From Gluconacetobacter sacchari (lineage in GTDB: Bacteria; Pseudomonadota; Alphaproteobacteria; Acetobacterales; Acetobacteraceae): a DNA stretch of 64,000 bases. Under the pieces are notes generated by a model. That model was not told where the DNA came from and did no database searches. It saw only the letters and a program-made list of their open reading frames with translations. Within the stretch, counting starts at the first letter, position 1; every line of letters begins with the position of its first letter. Below, in pieces: positions 58,281-64,000 of this stretch. Where the stretch lies: NCBI RefSeq assembly GCF_014174255.1, contig NZ_JABEQJ010000003.1, positions 62,001 to 126,000 of the forward strand, given 5' to 3'. The position numbers and the translations under genes are program-made.

Positions 58281-59732
58281 TCAGAAAAATGCGCCCTGCC
58301 GCCGCCAGCCGCCCCCCATTGCCCGCACCAGGTCGATCGCCGCCGTCAGGCGCCGGGTCGTGATGGTGATCTGGTCGTCGCGCGCCTGGAGTTCGGCCGT
58401 CTGGGCGATGACGACCTGGAGGTAGTCGACCGCGCCCTCGCGATAGCGGATGGTGGCCAGCCGGTTGGTGCGGGCGGCGGCGGACACGGCGTCCTGCTGG
58501 CGGGCGGCGGCGTCGGCGAGGTGGTTGAGCAGGGCGAGCTGGTCCTCGACCTCGCGGAAGGCGGCGAGGGTCGTCTGCCGGTAGGTGGCGGCGGCTTCGG
58601 CGTAGGCGGCGTGCGTGGCGGCGAGGTCGGCGAAGCGGCGGCCGCCGTCGAAGACGGCCAGCGTGGCCAGGGCGGGGCCGAGGGCCCAGACCCCGGTGCC
58701 GGCGGAGAGCAGGGTGCCGACCGTGGTGGCCGAGCCGCCGGAGGCGCCGAGGGTGATGTTGGGGAAGAAGGCCGCGCGCGCGACGCCGATGCGGGCGTTG
58801 GCCGCCGCCATGCGCCGTTCGGCGGCGGCGACGTCGGGGCGGCGTCGCAGCAGCGCGGACGGCGCGGTGACGGGGATGACGGGCACCGGGTCCAGCGCGG
58901 TGGCGGGGGGAAGCGAGAACAGGGTGGGCTCCTCGCCGACCAGGACCGCGATGGCATGTTCGGCCAGCGCGCGGTCGGCCACCTGCTGGTCGAGCCGGGA
59001 CTGGACGGAGGCGAGCTGGGTCTGTGCCCGGCCGACATCGAGTTCGCTGGCGGCGCCGCCGGCGAAGCGGGTGGTCGTCAGGTCCAGCGCCGCCTGGTAG
59101 GCGGCGATGGTGCGGCGCAGGACGGCGATCCGCGCGTCCAGCCCGCGAAGCTGGACGTAGTCCTCGCCCAGTTCGGCTTCGAGGCTGAGGCGCATGGCGC
59201 CGAGATCGGCGGCGCTGGCCTGGGCGTCGGACCGCGCGGCGGCGACGAGGTTGCGGATGCGGCCCCAGATATCGGGCTCCCACGACACGGCGCCGCCGGC
59301 GGCCTCGTTGCGATATTCGATATAGCGGCCGGTCTGGGGCAGCACCGCCCGTTCGCGCTCGGCGCTGGCGGTGGCGTCGATCTGGGGGAAAAATTCCGCC
59401 CGGGCGCGGCGGACCAGGGCGCGGGACTGGTCGTATCGGGCGATGGCGGCCGCCAGTTGCGGGTTGGCGCGCGCCACGCGGGATTCGAGCCGGTCCAGCC
59501 CGTCGTCCGCCAGCACCGTCCACCAGTCGGTGCCCGCGTCCATGCCCGCGTCCGTGCCGGCGGGGTGGTCCAGCGGGGCGGTCGGGGTCCAGGGGCCGCT
59601 TTCCCTGAAGCTGGCGGGCAGGGTGGGCGCGGCGGGCGTGCGGTAGGCGGGTGCCAGGTCGCAGCCGGCGAGGAGGGCGAGGACCAGCAGCAGGAGCTTG
59701 CCCTTTGTCCCGCGCCTCGGGTCAGGCCCCAT
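58281..59732 (-). CDS. Outer-membrane efflux lipoprotein (OprM/NodT family)
   Basis: A 483-residue protein with lipoprotein signal KLLLLVLALLAGCDLAPAYR (lipobox LAGC). Two outer-membrane efflux repeats follow: the first around GRIRNLVAAARSDAQASAAD, with YVQLRGLDARIAVLRRTIAA, the second around RIGVARAAFFPNITLGASGG and TLAAFREVEDQLALLNHLAD. It forms the trimeric exit duct for the RND pump. Starting at ATG 59732 overlaps the adaptor stop by 11 bp, so all three genes form one minus-strand operon. Longer open frames upstream are antisense. Confidence 0.9.
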   Translation of the reverse strand: MGPDPRRGTKGKLLLLVLALLAGCDLAPAYRTPAAPTLPASFRESGPWTPTAPLDHPAGTDAGMDAGTDWWTVLADDGLDRLESRVARANPQLAAAIARYDQSRALVRRARAEFFPQIDATASAERERAVLPQTGRYIEYRNEAAGGAVSWEPDIWGRIRNLVAAARSDAQASAADLGAMRLSLEAELGEDYVQLRGLDARIAVLRRTIAAYQAALDLTTTRFAGGAASELDVGRAQTQLASVQSRLDQQVADRALAEHAIAVLVGEEPTLFSLPPATALDPVPVIPVTAPSALLRRRPDVAAAERRMAAANARIGVARAAFFPNITLGASGGSATTVGTLLSAGTGVWALGPALATLAVFDGGRRFADLAATHAAYAEAAATYRQTTLAAFREVEDQLALLNHLADAAARQQDAVSAAARTNRLATIRYREGAVDYLQVVIAQTAELQARDDQITITTRRLTAAIDLVRAMGGGWRRQGAFF

Positions 59733-60882
59733 GGGGGGTGACCTCGTCGCCGTCGCGGAGATCGTCCCTGGGATTGTCGATGACGGCGCTCTGCGGCGCG
59801 AGGCCGGTGACCGACAGTTCGGTGCCGAAATCGGTGAGGATGGTGACGGGCTGGATCCTGACGTGGTGGCTGGCATCCATGACCGCGACGGTGGTGCCGT
59901 CGCGCCGGAACAGCAGGCTGCTGGCGGGGATGCGGACGGCGGTGCCGGGGCCGGGGAAGGTGAAGGCGATCTGGGCGTAGGCGCCCGGCTTGAGCAGGTT
60001 TTCGCCATTGTCGTAGACGAACTGCACCAGCATGGCGCCGGATTGCGGGTCCACCGCGCCGGACGCGCGGACGAGGCGGGCCTGGAAGGCGCGGCCGGGA
60101 TAGTCGGGCACCGTGAAGGCGACCACCATGCCGTCGCGTATCCGCGCGGCATAGGCCTGCGGGACGCTGACATACAGCCGCAGCCGGGCGACGTCGGAGA
60201 CGGTGAACAGCGGCTGGGCCGCCGCGGTGCCGGCGACGATCAGCGCGCCGATATCGGTGGCGCGGCTGGTCACGACGCCGGTGAAGGGCGCCAGGATATG
60301 TTTGAAGCCCGACAGGGTTTCCAGCCGCTCGACCTCGGCCGCCGCTTCGTGGCGGGTGGCCTCGCTGGCGGCGAAATTGCCCCGTCGCTCGTCGGTTTCC
60401 TGCTGCGAGACCGCGTTCTGCGCGTTCAGGCGGTTCCAGCGGCGGGTGGTGATGCCCGCGAGGTCGCGCTGTGCCGTGCGGGTGGCCAGGGCGGCGCGGG
60501 CGGCGGCGAGCTGCTGGTCCACGTCCGGCGTGTCGATGTCGGCCAGCAGGGCGCCCTGGCGCACCGTCTGCCCGATATCGGCGTACCAGCGCCGCAGATA
60601 GCCGTTGGTCCGCGCATAGACCGGCGCGCTGTACCAGGCTTGCAGCCGGCCGGGCAGGACCAGCCGGTCGGTTGCCGGGCCGCCAGGGTGGACGATGCTG
60701 ACGGTGGGGATCGCCGCGGCGAGCGTTTCCGCATGGAGCTGGCGGCGGGCGTGCAGCCGCAGCGCCGTGCCCGCGACCAGGACCAGCGCGAAGGCCGCCG
60801 CCGCCGCCACGGCGAACCGGCCCAGGCGGGGTGGCGGCCGGTCTGGCCGATCTGGCCGGCTGTCCGCGCCCGGGTCAGGCAT
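59722..60882 (-). CDS. RND periplasmic adaptor subunit (MFP family)
   Basis: A 386-residue membrane-fusion protein. An N-terminal membrane anchor (RFAVAAAAAFALVLVAGTAL) is followed by the first lipoyl half (RTNGYLRRWYADIGQTVRQG, LLADIDTPDVDQQLAAARAA), an alpha-hairpin with VSQQETDERRGNFAASEATR, the second lipoyl half (ILAPFTGVVTSRATDIGALI), and beta-barrel and membrane-proximal domains. It links the pump to the outer-membrane factor. It overlaps the pump stop by 8 bp. Confidence 0.9.
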   Translation of the reverse strand: MPDPGADSRPDRPDRPPPRLGRFAVAAAAAFALVLVAGTALRLHARRQLHAETLAAAIPTVSIVHPGGPATDRLVLPGRLQAWYSAPVYARTNGYLRRWYADIGQTVRQGALLADIDTPDVDQQLAAARAALATRTAQRDLAGITTRRWNRLNAQNAVSQQETDERRGNFAASEATRHEAAAEVERLETLSGFKHILAPFTGVVTSRATDIGALIVAGTAAAQPLFTVSDVARLRLYVSVPQAYAARIRDGMVVAFTVPDYPGRAFQARLVRASGAVDPQSGAMLVQFVYDNGENLLKPGAYAQIAFTFPGPGTAVRIPASSLLFRRDGTTVAVMDASHHVRIQPVTILTDFGTELSVTGLAPQSAVIDNPRDDLRDGDEVTPHGA

Positions 60883-63800
60883 TGGCCGTTTCGCCCCGTC
60901 GGGCCGGATGCGGGCGCCGGTGGTAGATGATGGCGAACAGGGTGGGGACGAAGAACAGCGAGGCGCAGGTGGCGAAGACCAGCCCGCCGATGACGGCGCG
61001 GCCCAGCGGCGCGTTCTGCTCGCCGCCCTCGCCGAAGCCCAGGGCCATCGGCAGCATGCCGATGACCATGGCCAGCGCCGTCATCAGCACCGGCCGCAGC
61101 CGGGTCCGGCCCGCCGCCAGCGCCGCTTGCAGGGCGTCGCCGTGCTCGGCCAACTGTTCGCGGCAGAAGGCGATGACCAGGATGGAATTGGCCGTCGCCA
61201 CGCCCATGCACATGATCGCGCCCGTCAGGGCCGGCACCGACAGCGGCGTGCCGGTGGCGAACAGCATCCAGCAGATTCCGGCCAGCGCCGCCGGCAGGGC
61301 CAGGATGATGATGCAGGGGTCGGTCCAGCTCTGGAAATTGACGACGATCAGCAGGTAGATCAGCACGATCGCCCCCAGCAGCCCGGCGCCGAGGCCGGAG
61401 AAGGCGGTGTTCATGGCCTCGTACTGCCCACGCAGGGCCACCGTGACCGTGGGCGGGCGCGTGGGCTCCAGCCGGTCCAGCACCCGTTGCACGTCCGACG
61501 CGACGGCGCCCAGGTCGCGCCCGTCGCTGCCGGCGAAGACGTCGATCAGCGGACGGATATTGTACTGGCCCTCCACCGGGGAGGTGGTGCCGCGCGTGAT
61601 GGTGCCCAGCGCGCCCAGCACCTGCGGGCGGGTGGCGCCCGTGCCGTTGCCCGTGCCGTTGCCCGCGCCGGTGACCGGCAGGCCGATGACGTCGGCCAGC
61701 GAACCGATGCGGTATTCGGGCATCTGCACCGAGATGGGGTAGGTCACGTCGTTCTGCGGATTGAGCCAGTATAGCGGCGCGGTCTGCGAGGTGCCGGCGA
61801 TGGTGGTCGCGATGCTGCCGGTGACGTCGCCCTCGGTCAGGCCGAGCTGGCCGATGCGGGTGCGGTCGACGTCGAACCGCAGCTCGGGGTAATGGGCGGG
61901 CTGCTGGATCCGCGCGTCGACCAGGCCGTCGATGGGGCGGATCGCGCGCAGCACCTGCTCGGCGAACTGTCGCGTTTCGTCGGGGTGCGGGCCGATCACC
62001 TGGATGTCGATCGGGGCCGGGGCGCCGAAATTGAGGATCTGGCTGGTGATGTCCGACGGCAGGAAGGCGAAGCCGGCCTGCGGGAACAGGCGGGGCAGGT
62101 CGGCGCGCAGGCGGCGGATATAGCGCGCGGTGGGGTGATGGTTCTGCTTCAGCGCGACCAGGATATCGCCGTCCTCCGGCCCGATGGTGCCGGAGGCGCT
62201 GTAGGAGACGTTGATGGCGCTGTTCGGCAGGCCGATCATGTCGGCGATGGACAGCACTTCATCCGCCGGGATGCGGGCGCGGATCTGTTTTTCGATATCC
62301 AGGAAGAGCGCGGCGGTTTCCTCGATCCGCATGCCGACCGGGCCGCGCACGTGCAGCGTCATCGCCCCCGCATCGACCTGGGGGAAGAAATTGCGCCCGA
62401 GGAAGGGGAGGAAGGCCAGGCTGAGGAAGGCGAAGCCGAGGAAGAGGCCGACGAAGCGGCCGCGATGCGCCAGCACGGCCTCCAGCAGGGTTGCGTAGCG
62501 GTCGCGCAGGGCCGCGAAGCGGCGTTCGAAACGCTGCTGGAAGCGGGTGAGCGGGCCGCCGGCCTGTCGGCCCGCAGGGTCGTGGCGGCGCAGCAGGACC
62601 ATCGCCATGGTGGGGACCAGCGTGCGCGAGAGCAGGAAGGACATCGCCATCGCGAACATCACCGACAGCGCCATCGGCACGAAGAGGAAGCCCGAGACGC
62701 CGGGCAGGTAGAACATCGGCACGAAGACGATGCAGATGCACAGCAGCGACAGGAAGGCGGGCACGATGATCTCGCCCGAGCCGTCGATGATGGCCGCATG
62801 CACGTCCTGGCCCATTTCCAGATGGCGCTCGATATTCTCGATCGTCACCGTCGCCTCGTCGACCAGGATGCCGACGGCCAGCGCCAGGCCGCCCAATGTC
62901 ATGACGTTCAACGTCTGGCCGCAGGCCGAGAGGATGGCGATGGCGCCCAGGATCGACAGCGGGATCGAGGTGGCGACGATCAGGGTCGAGCGCCACGAGC
63001 CCAGGAAGAGCAGGATCATCAGGCTGGTCAGCCCGGCCGCGATCATGCCCTCGCGCAGCACGCCGCCGACGGCGGCCTTGACGAACAGGGACTGGTCGTT
63101 GACCGGCGTGATCGCAAGCTGCTTCGGCAGGCCGCGCCGTGCGTCGGGGATGGTGTCGCGGATGCCCTGGACGATGGCGATGGTGGAGGTCGCCCCCGAT
63201 TTCAGCACCGTCAGCAGGGCCGAGCGCTGGCCGTCGACATGGACGATGTTCTGCTGCGGCAGCGCGCCGTCGCGCACATGGGCCACGTCGCGGACCCGCA
63301 CCACCGCGCCGTTCACCGTCCGGATCGGCAGCATGTTGAGCTGCCCGACCGAGAGGGGGGCGTTGTTGAGGCGGAAATTATACTGGTATTCGCCGATCTT
63401 CACGAAGCCGGCCGGGGTGATCTGGGTCTGGGTGGCCAGGGCGTCGGCCACGTCCCGCCCCGAGACGCCGCGGGCCTGCAACTGGCTGGGTTCGAGGTCC
63501 ATCTGGATCTGCCGCACCCGGCCGCCGGTGGGGAAGGGGATGGCGGCGCCGGGGACCATCACCAGGCGGGTGCGGATGAAATTGAAGCCGAAATCATAGA
63601 GCTGCTGCTCGGTCAGGCCGGCGCCCGACAGGCCGAGCTGGAGGATCGGCACGGTGGAGGCGCTGTAGTTGAGGATCAGCGGCGGGGTGGTGCCCTGCGG
63701 AAGCTGGCGCAGCAGCGTCTGGGCGATGGCCGTGACCTGGGCGTTGGCGAGGCGGATGTCGGCGCCGGGCTGGAAGAAGATCTTGGTGATGCCGATCCCG

Positions 63801-64000
63801 GTCAGGGCCTGGCCCTCGATATGTTCGATATCGTTGACCGTCGTCGTCAGCGCGCGCTGGAACGGCAACTGGATGCGCCCGGACATGTCCTGCGGCGAGA
63901 GGTTGGTGTAGGTCCAGGCGACCGCGACCACCGGGATGCCGATGGTGGGGAAGATGTCCTTGGGCGCGCGGACGGCCGACAGCACGCCCGCGATCACGAT
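60875..64000 (-). CDS. RND efflux pump inner-membrane subunit (5' end outside window)
   Basis: At least 1041 residues are visible; the frame is still open at the window edge, so about 20 N-terminal residues are missing. Signatures include PVVAVAWTYTNLSPQDMSGR, FQRALTTTVNDIEHIEGQAL, LALAVGILVDEATVTIENIE in helix 4 (proton relay, DE instead of the DD of AcrB), VFVPMFYLPGVSGFLFVPMA and TGAIMCMGVATANSILVIAF. It is a proton-driven trimeric exporter. The DE pair and short loops fit the HAE1-like drug/organic exporters better than metal pumps, but the substrate is not determinable. It heads the pump-adaptor-OMF operon. Confidence 0.92.
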   Translation of the reverse strand: MVIAGVLSAVRAPKDIFPTIGIPVVAVAWTYTNLSPQDMSGRIQLPFQRALTTTVNDIEHIEGQALTGIGITKIFFQPGADIRLANAQVTAIAQTLLRQLPQGTTPPLILNYSASTVPILQLGLSGAGLTEQQLYDFGFNFIRTRLVMVPGAAIPFPTGGRVRQIQMDLEPSQLQARGVSGRDVADALATQTQITPAGFVKIGEYQYNFRLNNAPLSVGQLNMLPIRTVNGAVVRVRDVAHVRDGALPQQNIVHVDGQRSALLTVLKSGATSTIAIVQGIRDTIPDARRGLPKQLAITPVNDQSLFVKAAVGGVLREGMIAAGLTSLMILLFLGSWRSTLIVATSIPLSILGAIAILSACGQTLNVMTLGGLALAVGILVDEATVTIENIERHLEMGQDVHAAIIDGSGEIIVPAFLSLLCICIVFVPMFYLPGVSGFLFVPMALSVMFAMAMSFLLSRTLVPTMAMVLLRRHDPAGRQAGGPLTRFQQRFERRFAALRDRYATLLEAVLAHRGRFVGLFLGFAFLSLAFLPFLGRNFFPQVDAGAMTLHVRGPVGMRIEETAALFLDIEKQIRARIPADEVLSIADMIGLPNSAINVSYSASGTIGPEDGDILVALKQNHHPTARYIRRLRADLPRLFPQAGFAFLPSDITSQILNFGAPAPIDIQVIGPHPDETRQFAEQVLRAIRPIDGLVDARIQQPAHYPELRFDVDRTRIGQLGLTEGDVTGSIATTIAGTSQTAPLYWLNPQNDVTYPISVQMPEYRIGSLADVIGLPVTGAGNGTGNGTGATRPQVLGALGTITRGTTSPVEGQYNIRPLIDVFAGSDGRDLGAVASDVQRVLDRLEPTRPPTVTVALRGQYEAMNTAFSGLGAGLLGAIVLIYLLIVVNFQSWTDPCIIILALPAALAGICWMLFATGTPLSVPALTGAIMCMGVATANSILVIAFCREQLAEHGDALQAALAAGRTRLRPVLMTALAMVIGMLPMALGFGEGGEQNAPLGRAVIGGLVFATCASLFFVPTLFAIIYHRRPHPARRGETANA

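Noticed and set aside
1-64000. CRISPR arrays, tRNA or rRNA genes, attachment-site repeats
   Set aside because: I looked for regularly spaced repeats, cloverleaf-like segments and direct repeats at the prophage edges and saw none I could support by eye.

Overview
The window looks like a chromosomal segment of a very GC-rich alphaproteobacterium, most likely an acetic acid bacterium (Acetobacteraceae). This rests on the codon bias, the TonB receptor style, a PutA without an N-terminal DNA-binding domain, and an IS5-type terminal repeat resembling Acetobacteraceae IS1031/IS12528-like elements. No rRNA, tRNA or CRISPR array was recognised.

Region 1 (1-16400) is metabolic. It holds a cut GntR/HutC regulator with an amino acid permease. 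A divergent pair of units follows: aconitase-family hydratase, hydantoinase-like amidohydrolase and FCD-type GntR regulator on the minus strand, and an isocitrate lyase/PEP mutase-family lyase on the plus strand. Then come a TonB-dependent receptor, a bifunctional proline catabolic PutA with a divergent GntR regulator, a cytochrome b561, a DsbA-like protein and two tiny lipoproteins. The hydrolase-hydratase-lyase set suggests an uncharacterised catabolic route ending in C-C cleavage.

Region 2 (16487-58193) is a P22-like (podovirus) prophage scattered among non-phage genes. The early module (16487-20465) has an S24 repressor, a small Cro-position protein, a zinc-ribbon/HTH protein and a Toprim-AAA+ primase-helicase. 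A host-like block follows (20562-25925): cupin, TonB receptor fragment, TetR/SDR pair, cold-shock protein, GAF-GGDEF cyclase and HExxH protein. The packaging/head module (26111-42760) runs from terminase through portal, GroES-like protein, scaffold and capsid to gp4-like and gp10-like tail adaptors and a fibre-like protein. A second host-like block (42854-53097) holds a nitroreductase, a methyltransferase, a junk zone of truncated permease, relaxase and transposase pieces, and a cell-wall amino-sugar salvage cluster: serine hydrolase, NamZ, sodium symporter, MurQ, GntR, NagB. The tail-end/lysis module (53234-58193) has a GNAT protein, an ejection-protein-like gene, a tail-collar protein, holin-like proteins, a lysozyme-like protein and a cysteine-protease-like protein. 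No integrase or att site is visible.

Region 3 (58281-64000) is a minus-strand RND efflux operon (pump, adaptor, outer-membrane factor) whose pump gene runs off the window.

The least explained observations are a gp10-like protein with about 735 extra residues inserted between two conserved halves, a tandemly duplicated gp4-like adaptor, a hairpin repeat family lodged in the late operon, and a pair of matched promoter/leader elements in the lysis module.
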